Source: a virus
Virus record (IMG/VR): IMGVR_UViG_3300043427_003491
Span: 1 to 33,903 of that record
DNA: 33,903 nt
Strand: one strand, 5' to 3'
The notes beneath the pieces were generated by a model. It was not told where the DNA came from, searched no databases, and worked only from the letters and a program-made list of their open reading frames with translations. The translations under genes were made by a program, and so were the position numbers. Shown here one piece after another: positions 28,064 to 33,903 of the stretch (its first letter is position 1; each line of letters opens with the position of its first letter).

Positions 28064-28980
28064 TTGGTAGGGTCTTTCAATCCGTATTTGTCAATAGTTT
28101 CATCAGGAATACACTGAGGATTTGCTGTTGAAGAAAGAGCATTATAACTCTTTATGATTCTCCTGGCAATCAAAACATCAGTTTGTGAACCAGAAATACC
28201 TTCATACCAAACTTTTGGTTTAGACTTGGACATTTCAAGAGAAACAAAACTCAGAACTTTATCTTTTCGTCCATTGATATCGACACTTGCAGCATCCAAG
28301 AACTTAATGAGTGCAGAAAGTCCGTAAACAATGTCGCCACGAACTTCACCCTTTTTCCAAACCTTATCAAGGTCTTTTGCATATGCAACTGCTCTCATTA
28401 CAGTTGCAAGTTCATAATTCTTTACTGCTTGTCTCCACTGATATTCACCATTTAGTTGGTGTCCTTCAATATCACCAAGACTATCAACATATAGACCACA
28501 GGCAGAAAGATTGTTATTGTATTCGATTGCTTCAGGCAATCCAAATACATATCCTGCCCTCATTTTGTCAACATGACCTGGATTTTTACGTTTTGCATTT
28601 TGTGCGTGGAAAATTTCTGCTTCAATTTTCTCACAATCAGAGTCATTTCTGGTTTTGGGGTGCTCAAGTACCATACAAGGAACTTTATCAACGCAACCAC
28701 TCCACATTGCCATCACTGCTTTATGCTGCCCATCAATCACAACATGAGTTCCATTTGGACGAGCAGCAACAATCAGTGGTACAAAAAACCACTTATTGAA
28801 TTGTCCGTAAGTATTGATGTCTCCGCAAGAAAGATCTCTCTGATAGGTATCGGGAACTATTAACATACGAACTTCTAGTTCTTTATACACTAGAAACTCG
28901 TTAATACTACCAGGACGAAATTTTGTTGCTTTAGACTTAAATTTTTGTGCAAGTTGCACAAGAGGAATGTAATTTTTCAT
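28060..28980 (-). CDS. ParB-like nuclease-fold protein
   Basis: 306 residues. Residues about 90-115 (HVVIDGQHKAVMAMWSG) give the ParB N-domain / Srx-like IDGxHR motif, with K in place of R. The preceding strand (FFVPLIVAARPNG) and following helices fit the ParB/sulfiredoxin-fold family, perhaps the uncharacterised group listed as DUF6551 (from memory). ParB-like proteins can be CTPases, nucleases or DNA-binding adaptors. Tight overlap with dam suggests the two act together on DNA. Start has a good Shine-Dalgarno (AGGAG). Promoter at 29039-29067. Confidence 0.75.
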   Translation of the reverse strand: MKNYIPLVQLAQKFKSKATKFRPGSINEFLVYKELEVRMLIVPDTYQRDLSCGDINTYGQFNKWFFVPLIVAARPNGTHVVIDGQHKAVMAMWSGCVDKVPCMVLEHPKTRNDSDCEKIEAEIFHAQNAKRKNPGHVDKMRAGYVFGLPEAIEYNNNLSACGLYVDSLGDIEGHQLNGEYQWRQAVKNYELATVMRAVAYAKDLDKVWKKGEVRGDIVYGLSALIKFLDAASVDINGRKDKVLSFVSLEMSKSKPKVWYEGISGSQTDVLIARRIIKSYNALSSTANPQCIPDETIDKYGLKDPTK

Positions 28981-29038
28981 TTGTAACTCCTAAAAGGAAA
29001 GGGATTCGTAGTTTAACGACAAATTGCGGTCTAGGTTA

Positions 29039-29067
29039 TATATAACAAAAAAATGGTTATTTGTCAA
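29039..29067 (-). promoter_or_regulatory. Sigma70-type promoter, -35 contains the cp12 stop codon
   Basis: Minus strand TTGACA (29067-29062), 17 nt, TATATA (29044-29039). The TGA inside TTGACA is the stop of the CP12 gene. Drives the ParB-like/dam operon. Confidence 0.75.
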
Positions 29068-29276
29068 GTATCAAACATTCTGCATTCAACTGCATCGGGA
29101 TTAGCGTCACAAAATAATTCTAATGTAGTTGGGTCATGGTCATCATCTGGATGATTTTCATGATATACCTTAAGAGATTCCAATTCATCTTCTATGTGCC
29201 TTCTTGACTGAGATGATATTGTCGGATCTCTTAAAATGTCTTCATTTTTTTGAATATGTTGTTGAATGTTGTCCAT
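29064..29276 (-). CDS. cp12: CP12-like Calvin cycle regulator
   Basis: 70 residues. The C-terminus LELFCDANPDAVECRMFDT (52-70) has the CP12 redox pair C56 and C65 and the ECR motif. The middle (RRHIEDELESLKVYHENHPD) is the helical part that follows or stands for the usual AWDxVEEL core. CP12 binds GAPDH and phosphoribulokinase in the dark or under oxidation and blocks the Calvin cycle; cyanophage CP12 is thought to steer carbon into the pentose phosphate pathway for nucleotide synthesis. Differences: the end is MFDT rather than the usual YED/YDD, and the N-terminal half is phage-specific. Confidence 0.85.
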   Translation of the reverse strand: MDNIQQHIQKNEDILRDPTISSQSRRHIEDELESLKVYHENHPDDDHDPTTLELFCDANPDAVECRMFDT

Positions 29277-29309
29277 TTGGATACAAAAATGGTTATAATA
29301 TTTATTTTA

Positions 29310-29489
29310 CTAGATTTTGATTGGAGAATCACCTTTCCCCAATAATGAACGAACTAAAAGTTCTGTAAACAACTCCATTTTTTCAGGTGAAACAGTTTGT
29401 GGGGAGTAATTAATTGCTTCTCTAAGAGCATTTAGTTCATTCCATTCTTCAGTGTTTAGGTATTCTGTTCCAGTTCTTGAATGAGTCAT
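29310..29489 (-). CDS. Small acidic protein, 59 residues
   Basis: 59 residues: MTHSRTGTEYLNTEEWNELN, ALREAINYSPQTVSPEKMEL, FTELLVRSLLGKGDSPIKI. Two helices (EEWNELNALREAINYS; EKMELFTELLVRSLLGK). Not recognised. Confidence 0.72.
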   Translation of the reverse strand: MTHSRTGTEYLNTEEWNELNALREAINYSPQTVSPEKMELFTELLVRSLLGKGDSPIKI

Positions 29490-29509
29490 CTTGAATTGCT
29501 TGTGTTATG

Positions 29510-29581
29510 TCAGCACTTTAACACATTCCTCCATATACTATGTAGAAACTTAATTATTTCTTCGGGATCAGTTAAAGGAAC
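29510..29581 (-). pseudogene. Possible gene remnant without a start codon
   Basis: Minus-strand frame reading VPLTDPEEIIKFLHSIWRNV then LKC and stop. It has a protein-like helical pattern but no ATG/GTG/TTG start, and it lies in the same frame as the end of the 29591 gene with two TAA codons between. Could be a decayed small gene or chance. Confidence 0.25.
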
Positions 29582-29590
29582 TTAACAATA

Positions 29591-29821
29591 TTATTCATCT
29601 TTATGAAAGAAGTTTCCAAAAAATCCAGAGTCTCCTGGTTTTCTATTCTCCAATTTGTCTAAAAGTGCATCAGTATGAATAAGAGTATCAATACGTGAAA
29701 TCATATCTGCAACCACACTGCAAACCATCGGTCTTTCTTGCCTTGCTGCATATGCCAGAGCATTTCTTAATGCTTGTTCTGCGTCTTTTAAACTTGCTTC
29801 TACTGATTCAGAAAGTGCCAT
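29591..29821 (-). CDS. Small helical protein, 76 residues
   Basis: 76 residues: MALSESVEASLKDAEQALRN, ALAYAARQERPMVCSVVADM, ISRIDTLIHTDALLDKLENR, KPGDSGFFGNFFHKDE. Long amphipathic helix with heptad character, then a Gly/Phe tail. Family of helical small cyanophage proteins; role unknown. Not far from the remnant downstream. Confidence 0.78.
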   Translation of the reverse strand: MALSESVEASLKDAEQALRNALAYAARQERPMVCSVVADMISRIDTLIHTDALLDKLENRKPGDSGFFGNFFHKDE

Positions 29822-29823
29822 AA

Positions 29824-30333
29824 TTAATTTGTTTTTTTGAGTAAGTAAGAACCGTCACCATTATCCAACCATTCTATTTTATCACCTTCTTTAAGGTTTG
29901 CTGCTTCTAACAGGTCATCGGGAAAATTAACATAATAAATTGGTTCTGCATCCCCTGCAGCATCATCCATTTGAACTGGAAGTTGCCACTTTACAACCTT
30001 ATCTTCTACCTCTTCAGGATAGTAGTTTTCTTCCCAAAAGTCATTCCACGATTTCTGACATTTTTCTGAGGTATCATCCCTATCACACTTATATTTGGTC
30101 TTATCCGCAACATAGTCATCATATGCTTGAATGTGTCCTTTACCATTACCATTTAAAAGTGCCAGGAGTTCATAAGATTTTTCAGTATGATGTTTAAAGT
30201 AATGGTATTGCTCTTCAACAACACCTTTAATTACATCATAAATTTCTTGTGGTGATACGTCTGCAGAAGAAACAACATCATTCACCCAGTTTTCAAGTTG
30301 TTCAAGCGAGTACTTCTTATAGTCAAAGTCCAT
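29824..30333 (-). CDS. Helical protein with AbrB-like C-terminus
   Basis: 169 residues. The N-terminal 110 residues are helical (MDFDYKKYSLEQLENWVNDV, FKHHTEKSYELLALLNG). The last 40 (INFPDDLLEAANLKEGDKIEWL-type: VNFPDDLLEAANLKEGDKIE, WLDNGDGSYLLKK) fit a SpoVT/AbrB swapped-hairpin (xxPxxLlxxlgLkeGDxixxxxxxdgxyxlxx), as in the 14224 protein. Such domains dimerise and often bind DNA. Stop 2 nt before the next ATG. Confidence 0.7.
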   Translation of the reverse strand: MDFDYKKYSLEQLENWVNDVVSSADVSPQEIYDVIKGVVEEQYHYFKHHTEKSYELLALLNGNGKGHIQAYDDYVADKTKYKCDRDDTSEKCQKSWNDFWEENYYPEEVEDKVVKWQLPVQMDDAAGDAEPIYYVNFPDDLLEAANLKEGDKIEWLDNGDGSYLLKKTN

Positions 30334-30505
30334 TATTAAAGTCCTTGATTGCTTGTTCCATTATAACCTGAATCTCTTTACTCGTCAAGTTGTTCATCCA
30401 CGACCAGTTAGGATCTTCTTTATCCCAGTCCATCGTAAATGAACCATCGGCATTTTGAGAAATCTTGAGGGTATCAATCCCTTGGTTTGGGTTTATTGCA
30501 CTCAT
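30323..30505 (-). CDS. Small protein, 60 residues
   Basis: 60 residues: MSAINPNQGIDTLKISQNAD, GSFTMDWDKEDPNWSWMNNL, TSKEIQVIMEQAIKDFNNGL. Beta hairpin (SFTMDWDKEDPNWSW) and a C-terminal helix. Overlaps the 29824 gene by 11 nt. Likely a conserved cyanophage type; unknown. Confidence 0.78.
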   Translation of the reverse strand: MSAINPNQGIDTLKISQNADGSFTMDWDKEDPNWSWMNNLTSKEIQVIMEQAIKDFNNGL

Positions 30506-30620
30506 TGCAGTAATATGAATAACCGTATTTAAATGATTTTACTACTTGATAATGGTCTCTGTCAAGTGGTTTTTCTTCATTACATTTAGAACAAACTCTA
30601 GTTTGGGACGTAATCTCCAT
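30474..30620 (-). CDS. Small zinc-ribbon protein, 48 residues
   Basis: 48 residues from ATG at 30620: MEITSQTRVCSKCNEEKPLD, RDHYQVVKSFKYGYSYYCNE, CNKPKPRD. Two CxxC pairs (CSKC and CNEC) form a single zinc ribbon with the KPLDRDHY spacing common in phage HNH-associated and small zinc-ribbon proteins. The catalytic HNH core is absent, so a DNA- or protein-binding role is more likely. The longer frame upstream is ignored because it would overlap the 30598 gene. Confidence 0.78.
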   Translation of the reverse strand: MEITSQTRVCSKCNEEKPLDRDHYQVVKSFKYGYSYYCNECNKPKPRD

Positions 30621-30795
30621 CCCAGTCACTTCTTTCTTTCTTACGGAGTTTTTTAAGCTCACGATAAAGTTCTTTGATTTGCTGATAAGCGTCTTCTGGA
30701 GAGATTTTATCCGCAATTTCAAGACCTGCAATGAGGGCGACTTTATCTCCAAAACGAGCAAGGGCTCGTTCAAATTCTGTGAGGGTTTCATACAT
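30598..30795 (-). CDS. Small helical basic protein, 65 residues
   Basis: 65 residues: MYETLTEFERALARFGDKVA, LIAGLEIADKISPEDAYQQI, KELYRELKKLRKKERSDWDG, DYVPN. Two helices, the second strongly basic with a coiled-coil look. Overlaps the zinc-ribbon gene by 23 nt. Confidence 0.78.
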   Translation of the reverse strand: MYETLTEFERALARFGDKVALIAGLEIADKISPEDAYQQIKELYRELKKLRKKERSDWDGDYVPN

Positions 30796-31039
30796 CGTCG
30801 TCTTTCAACCATTTTTCAGCAGTCAAAATATCTATACGAGCATCAACTGCATCTAAACTGTTTGATAGTTCATATAGAACATTAGTTGTTTCAATATTCT
30901 CCTCTTCCAATCTTTTCACATCTAAAAGAAGAGCATTATATTTTTCCTCCAGTTCAAATAACTTGGAGTAAACATCAATATGATTCTCCACAATTGGTTT
31001 CTTTGTATCTGAAAAAAACCATTTTACAAAACGTATCAT
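30788..31039 (-). CDS. Small coiled-coil protein, 83 residues
   Basis: 83 residues. A short Trp/Lys-rich N-terminus (MIRFVKWFFSDTKKP), possibly membrane-proximal, then a coiled coil (KLFELEEKYNALLLDVKRLE, EENIETTNVLYELSNSLDAV) and an acidic end. Overlaps the next gene by 8 nt. Unknown. Confidence 0.75.
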   Translation of the reverse strand: MIRFVKWFFSDTKKPIVENHIDVYSKLFELEEKYNALLLDVKRLEEENIETTNVLYELSNSLDAVDARIDILTAEKWLKDDDV

Positions 31040-31200
31040 AAAACACCTACAGATTTAAGATAACGACGATATGCATAAAACCTTCCTACACTTGGTTGTC
31101 TTGGAACTTCTAACTGATGACAAATTTCACTGTACATTAGGAACTCATACCAAGGAGTTGTAGGATCTAAAACATGATATGGATAATCAGAGTTTTCCAC
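31036..31200 (-). CDS. Small protein, 54 residues (GTG start)
   Basis: 54 residues with GTG at 31200: MENSDYPYHVLDPTTPWYEF, LMYSEICHQLEVPRQPSVGR, FYAYRRYLKSVGVL. Helical with many aromatic residues. Start is preceded by CAGGTAG-like Shine-Dalgarno; ends ATGA into the coiled-coil gene. I chose GTG because the frame has no ATG before it. Confidence 0.7.
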   Translation of the reverse strand: MENSDYPYHVLDPTTPWYEFLMYSEICHQLEVPRQPSVGRFYAYRRYLKSVGVL

Positions 31201-31393
31201 CTACCTGACCTTCATAAGATTTGGATTCAGAGAAACCTTCCTGCCGTCCTTTAAGATAAAAACGAGTTGCTTCAATACACAAATGTTCATTGATAGATGT
31301 AATAAGTGGTTTATCGTCTTTATCATAAGAATCCCAAGTTCCCCAACGTTGTTGCTTCACATAAAAAGCATCATCAATCAATGTTTTTTCCAT
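31187..31393 (-). CDS. Small protein, 68 residues
   Basis: 68 residues: MEKTLIDDAFYVKQQRWGTW, DSYDKDDKPLITSINEHLCI, EATRFYLKGRQEGFSESKSY, EGQVGGKL. The QRWGTWDSYDKDxKPLITSI pattern followed by a helix EATRFYLKGRQEGF is a recognisable cyanophage small-protein type. Overlaps both neighbours (14 and 20 nt). Unknown function. Confidence 0.8.
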   Translation of the reverse strand: MEKTLIDDAFYVKQQRWGTWDSYDKDDKPLITSINEHLCIEATRFYLKGRQEGFSESKSYEGQVGGKL

Positions 31394-31538
31394 TTTTCAA
31401 ATCAGGATGAGGAGCATAAAGAGGTCCTTGATAATTACCAGCAAATTTATGATAGTCTTTGATTGCTTTTACAACTTCTGGAGTTTCATCCCACTCCCAG
31501 ATAGTTCCATCCTTTTGAGTATAAGTGCGAGTAGTCAT
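31374..31538 (-). CDS. Small protein, 54 residues
   Basis: 54 residues: MTTRTYTQKDGTIWEWDETP, EVVKAIKDYHKFAGNYQGPL, YAPHPDLKNGKNID. Strand hairpin (TYTQKDGTIWEWDETP) then helix and a Pro-rich end. Not recognised. Overlaps the next gene by 20 nt. Confidence 0.7.
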   Translation of the reverse strand: MTTRTYTQKDGTIWEWDETPEVVKAIKDYHKFAGNYQGPLYAPHPDLKNGKNID

Positions 31539-31726
31539 TTTTTGTTCTTGTAAATAATTTGGTAATCTTTTTTCTTGAACTTGTTACGAGCAATATATTT
31601 TTGAACATGTTCCTCACATTGAAAGAAACATGTTTTAGTATCTTTCATGTCTTTCCCATCTTTATGAAGGATTTTAATTGGAAATCCATCTCCATGAGGA
31701 AATTCCTCTTTTGTCGATTTTATCAT
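31535..31726 (-). CDS. Small basic protein, 63 residues
   Basis: 63 residues from ATG at 31726: MIKSTKEEFPHGDGFPIKIL, HKDGKDMKDTKTCFFQCEEH, VQKYIARNKFKKKDYQIIYK. Basic, strand-rich start, one helix (CEEHVQKYIARNKF). First gene after the promoter at 31755-31783. Not recognised. Confidence 0.72.
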   Translation of the reverse strand: MIKSTKEEFPHGDGFPIKILHKDGKDMKDTKTCFFQCEEHVQKYIARNKFKKKDYQIIYKNKK

Positions 31727-31754
31727 CAATGAATCACTGAAAGATTACCTTCGT

Positions 31755-31783
31755 ATCATACCATGCCAGAGTTCACACGTCAA
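31755..31783 (-). promoter_or_regulatory. Sigma70-type promoter, -35 contains the preceding stop codon
   Basis: Minus strand TTGACG (31783-31778), 17 nt, TATGAT (31760-31755). The TGA is the stop of the acidic repeat-protein gene. Drives the packed operon from 31726 leftward. Confidence 0.7.
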
Positions 31784-32904
31784 TCATATGTTTCAAAATT
31801 GGGCAGTTCGCTTGCAGAAAAATCCTGTTCAATTCCCAAATTGAAATCAAATGGTAGATCAAATGAATCTTTTGGATAGTCATCATAGTATTCATTTGGA
31901 ATGTCATCTTGATGCCAGTTATTTCCTGGATTTTCTTCTACAAATCTATCAACATAATCTGCAATTGGAGTTTGATCATTTTCAGCGTTGTTGTTAGATC
32001 TTGAATTACCTGGAGCATCTTGGTCTCCATTACCAAATCCGTTGTTCTCTCCTTTGCCAGAATCATTTCCTCCATTTCCTCCATCACCATTATCATTTTT
32101 AGGAGCGTTATTTTGTCCCCCATCGTTCTTTGAATCTCCTGGTGGTTGGTTTGTTTCTGGGTCTTCTCCGTCTTGATGATTTCCTTTGCCAGGATTGTCT
32201 GATGCTCCAGTTTCACCATCCCAAGGTGAGTTACCTACTTCTTTATCATTACCAGGATTTCCTTTGCCAGGACCTTCAGGGTCTGGTTCCTCAGGGTCCT
32301 CTGGGTCTTCAGGGTCTGGTTCCTCTGGGTCTTCAGGGTCTGGTTCCTCTGGGTCTTCAGGGTCCTCTGGGTCTTCAGGGTCCTCTGGGTCTTCAGGGTC
32401 CTCTGGGTCTTCAGGGTCTGGTTCCTCTGGGTCTTCAGGGTCCTCTGGGTCCTCTGGGTCTTCAGGGTCTGGTTCCTCTGGGTCTAATGGTGATGGTTGT
32501 TCTTCTCCACTATCATCAATAGGATTATCGATGTTGCTATCAGTAACACTATCAGACTCAAATATCCCATTAGTGCTAGTGTCAACATCAGGTGCTCCAA
32601 GAACTTTAGTAGGGGTAACTTTTGAGGTATTAACTTCTTCCCCTGAGGGATTATTTCTCAAGATTACATCACCACTTGAATATCCAAGAGATTCTATTGA
32701 GTTACCATCATCAATACTTTGTGTAACATCAACCTCACCAACGACTGTTTCTGGAGATAACTCAACTTGTGTATTATCTACACCTTCACCAAATGGAGTA
32801 TTACCACCAGGAAAGCGGGCAGTAGCAGAAGGATCATGTTCAGTGATATCTTGTGCTTGTTGATTTGTACGTTGAGTTTCCTCAAGAATTATATTTTCTT
32901 CCAT
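31780..32904 (-). CDS. Acidic disordered protein with PEDPEDPEEPD repeats
   Basis: 374 residues, strongly acidic and low-complexity, no domain or membrane segment. Residues about 138-218 are a Pro-Glu-Asp tract of PEDPED/PEEPD units; at DNA level these are near-perfect 9- and 18-bp repeats (32250-32493). A Gly/Asn/Asp-rich stretch follows (GNGGNDSGKGENN), and an aromatic acidic tail ends it (PFDFNLGIEQDFSASELPNF). Likely an intrinsically disordered structural, decoy or envelope-interacting protein; cannot be assigned. Repeat length likely varies between strains by slippage. Confidence 0.75.
   Translation of the reverse strand: MEENIILEETQRTNQQAQDITEHDPSATARFPGGNTPFGEGVDNTQVELSPETVVGEVDVTQSIDDGNSIESLGYSSGDVILRNNPSGEEVNTSKVTPTKVLGAPDVDTSTNGIFESDSVTDSNIDNPIDDSGEEQPSPLDPEEPDPEDPEDPEDPEDPEEPDPEDPEDPEDPEDPEDPEDPEDPEEPDPEDPEEPDPEDPEDPEEPDPEGPGKGNPGNDKEVGNSPWDGETGASDNPGKGNHQDGEDPETNQPPGDSKNDGGQNNAPKNDNGDGGNGGNDSGKGENNGFGNGDQDAPGNSRSNNNAENDQTPIADYVDRFVEENPGNNWHQDDIPNEYYDDYPKDSFDLPFDFNLGIEQDFSASELPNFETYD
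32250..32493. repeat. 9/18-bp tandem repeats encoding PED/PEE units
   Basis: Plus-strand units CTCTGGGTCTTCAGGGT and close variants repeated many times, with interspersed CTGGTTCC. They encode DPEDPEE on the minus strand. Confidence 0.8.
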
Positions 32905-32927
32905 GATAAATTCTCCGGTTGATGATG

Positions 32928-33098
32928 CTAATATTTAGGTTTTTCTGTATCAAACTCCATCCACTTGGCAATTCCAAGACACATTAAAAGTGTCTCATGC
33001 TCTCTCAGTTCTCTTTCCATTCCACGATACATATAACGTCGTCGATAAGCACAGTTCCAAACGTTATTATAAATTTTTTTCTTTTCTGATTGATTCAT
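32928..33098 (-). CDS. Small basic protein, 56 residues
   Basis: 56 residues: MNQSEKKKIYNNVWNCAYRR, RYMYRGMERELREHETLLMC, LGIAKWMEFDTEKPKY. Strongly basic helix (AYRRRYMYRGMERELREHE), two Cys. Ends ten nt before a late-like box. ATGA overlap with the next gene. Unknown. Confidence 0.72.
   Translation of the reverse strand: MNQSEKKKIYNNVWNCAYRRRYMYRGMERELREHETLLMCLGIAKWMEFDTEKPKY
32932..32938 (-). promoter_or_regulatory. Possible late-type promoter (CTAAATA)
   Basis: Minus strand CTAAATA 27 nt before the acidic repeat gene's ATG at 32904, partly overlapping the end of the upstream gene. Resembles cyanophage late -10 variants; weak evidence. Confidence 0.35.
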
Positions 33099-33307
33099 TT
33101 TTCACAATGCAAAAAATATTTGTATTCTGAAAATTGATTATAGTTCCAACGTACCACATCACATCCTTTATATTTGTCAACCACCGTGAAGTTTGATTCT
33201 GGTTCCGGTGGTTTATCTTCAGTCGTGAAGATATAAAATCCACTAACAATCACCACACCAATCACAAGACCGGACAACACGGCACGATAATAATCAAGTT
33301 TGCTCAT
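33095..33307 (-). CDS. Small membrane protein, 70 residues
   Basis: 70 residues from ATG at 33307: membrane segment about residues 9-31 (LSGLVIGVVIVSGFYIF), then DKPPEPESN linker and VVDKYKGCDVVRWNYNQFSE, YKYFLHCEK with two Cys. The outside part (KGCDVVRWxxxxxxYKYFLHCE) is a compact repeat-like motif seen in small phage proteins. Single pass; role unknown. Confidence 0.78.
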   Translation of the reverse strand: MSKLDYYRAVLSGLVIGVVIVSGFYIFTTEDKPPEPESNFTVVDKYKGCDVVRWNYNQFSEYKYFLHCEK

Positions 33308-33647
33308 AGTCATCATCCCAAGGTGCTTTACGATTCATAAGGTCAATCAGTCCCTGACTAGGTTTAGGTGGACTTTCAATCATTTCCACCAGTTTATCAT
33401 AATCTTCGGCAGAAAGCAAGATTTTCTCAGGTTCTTGTGATAATCTCAACTTACGCTCTGGACTGATGATTAGATTATATGGGTCATCATATGGATAGAT
33501 GTACTCTTGAAACCATCCAATACTTAATGATTCCCAGAAATCACCATAACCCCATTCATCACCGTCATCATAACAGTCAAGAATATACAGGACATTACGG
33601 AAACCATCAAGAAAATCTTCCCATTTTGATTGAGTTTGAAATCTCAT
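33294..33647 (-). CDS. Protein with DUF1778-like C-terminus, 117 residues
   Basis: 117 residues: MRFQTQSKWEDFLDGFRNVL, YILDCYDDGDEWGYGDFWES, LSIGWFQEYIYPYDDPYNLI, then PEKILLSAEDYDKLVEMIES, PPKPSQGLIDLMNRKAPWDD. The last part (ILLSAEDYDKLVExIxSPPKPSxGLIxLMxRKAPW) resembles the C-terminal part of TacA/DUF1778 antitoxins. The N-terminal half is acidic and not part of that family. Antitoxin function not shown. Confidence 0.7.
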   Translation of the reverse strand: MRFQTQSKWEDFLDGFRNVLYILDCYDDGDEWGYGDFWESLSIGWFQEYIYPYDDPYNLIISPERKLRLSQEPEKILLSAEDYDKLVEMIESPPKPSQGLIDLMNRKAPWDDDYEQT

Positions 33648-33853
33648 TTTCCTTCAATCACATCAAGTTTTTCGTGAATAAAATCAGTAATATCAATAGT
33701 ATTTGCATCCACACCTTCTTCTTGGCAGTCAAGAATAAACTCCATAAATGCACTAAGAATAAGACAAGTGCGGCGATGGTCGTGTTCTGTGATGGTAGTA
33801 TGAGGAGAAGCAACATACTTCACCACATAATCGTAGAGTTGATCGTAAGTCAT
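33644..33853 (-). CDS. Small protein, 69 residues
   Basis: 69 residues: MTYDQLYDYVVKYVASPHTT, ITEHDHRRTCLILSAFMEFI, LDCQEEGVDANTIDITDFIH, EKLDVIEGK. Helical, with a central hydrophobic helix (RTCLILSAFMEFILDC). ATGA overlaps on both sides. Unknown. Confidence 0.75.
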   Translation of the reverse strand: MTYDQLYDYVVKYVASPHTTITEHDHRRTCLILSAFMEFILDCQEEGVDANTIDITDFIHEKLDVIEGK

Positions 33854-33903
33854 GGCGTTTCATCGCTCCAGTAGTATCTCAGTTTATCACCATCTGCAGA
33901 AAT
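33850..33903 (-). CDS. 3' end of a gene, cut by the window edge
   Basis: Only the last 17 codons are visible: ISADGDKLRYYWSDETP, then TGA, which overlaps the next ATG. Not identifiable. Confidence 0.6.
   Translation of the reverse strand: MSADGDKLRYYWSDETP

Noticed and set aside
32186-32863. 225-codon plus-strand SSGSSG-rich frame
   Set aside because: Shadow of the PED repeats on the other strand; the minus-strand frame has the promoter, Shine-Dalgarno and stop context.
3-33903. tRNA genes and CRISPR arrays
   Set aside because: No cloverleaf with CCA-type acceptor seen in the gaps I checked, and no regular direct-repeat/spacer array; the palindromes are unevenly spaced and tied to promoters.

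Overview
The window reads as part of a T4-like cyanophage genome (a myovirus of Synechococcus or a close relative). The evidence is a baseplate block (gp25, gp6 and a very large wedge-associated structural protein with a YHYH-type motif), cyanophage-type metabolic genes (speD, cp12), a T4-type late promoter (TATAAATA) before gene 25, and dozens of very small, tightly overlapping minus-strand genes. All genes but one are on the minus strand, so transcription runs from high to low coordinates. The one plus-strand gene encodes a GIY-YIG-like homing endonuclease.

Layout. 3-11,827: late baseplate operon. 11,829-14,400: small genes with SpeD, a SET-domain protein, a glycosyltransferase-like protein and an AbrB-like protein. 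14,400-20,800: accessory region of mostly one-gene units, including a MutH/Sau3AI-like nuclease, a nucleotidyltransferase of DNA-ligase type, a short ArdA-like antirestriction protein and a candidate small RNA; intergenic DNA here is GC-rich and full of hairpins. 20,720-21,424: the only divergent intergenic region, with six near-palindromic CTCG(A/T)CGAG sites, four TTTTCCACA-like DnaA-box 9-mers, a 20-bp tandem repeat, a GATC cluster and two sigma70-type promoters; it is the best candidate here for a replication origin or regulatory hub. 22,250-27,170: packed small genes, plus a metalloprotease whose N-terminus looks frameshifted and a secreted glycine-zipper protein. 27,239-28,980: Dam methyltransferase overlapping a ParB-like protein. 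29,064-33,903: CP12 and a compact set of small genes, interrupted by an acidic repeat protein.

The most unusual feature is a dispersed regulatory cassette found 16 times between 15.1 and 27.3 kb. Each copy is a 24-bp imperfect palindrome (consensus TGTGCCAGTT, 4 nt, AACTGTCACA) lying 28-30 bp upstream of a -10-like hexamer (TATAAT in 8 of 16) that has no recognisable -35 box. In ten copies the stop codon of the preceding gene lies inside the palindrome; in three the palindrome lies within the preceding coding sequence; one has no adjacent upstream gene. Because the spacing to the -10 holds whether or not the palindrome is coding, I infer an activator site or operator rather than only a terminator. 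The arrangement resembles the promoter/stem-loop (PeSL) cassettes described in T4-type coliphages. A second economy occurs at three sigma70-type promoters, where the -35 box (TTGACA or TTGACG) contains the stop codon of the gene before it.

All assignments come from reading translated sequence and motifs; no database search was run.
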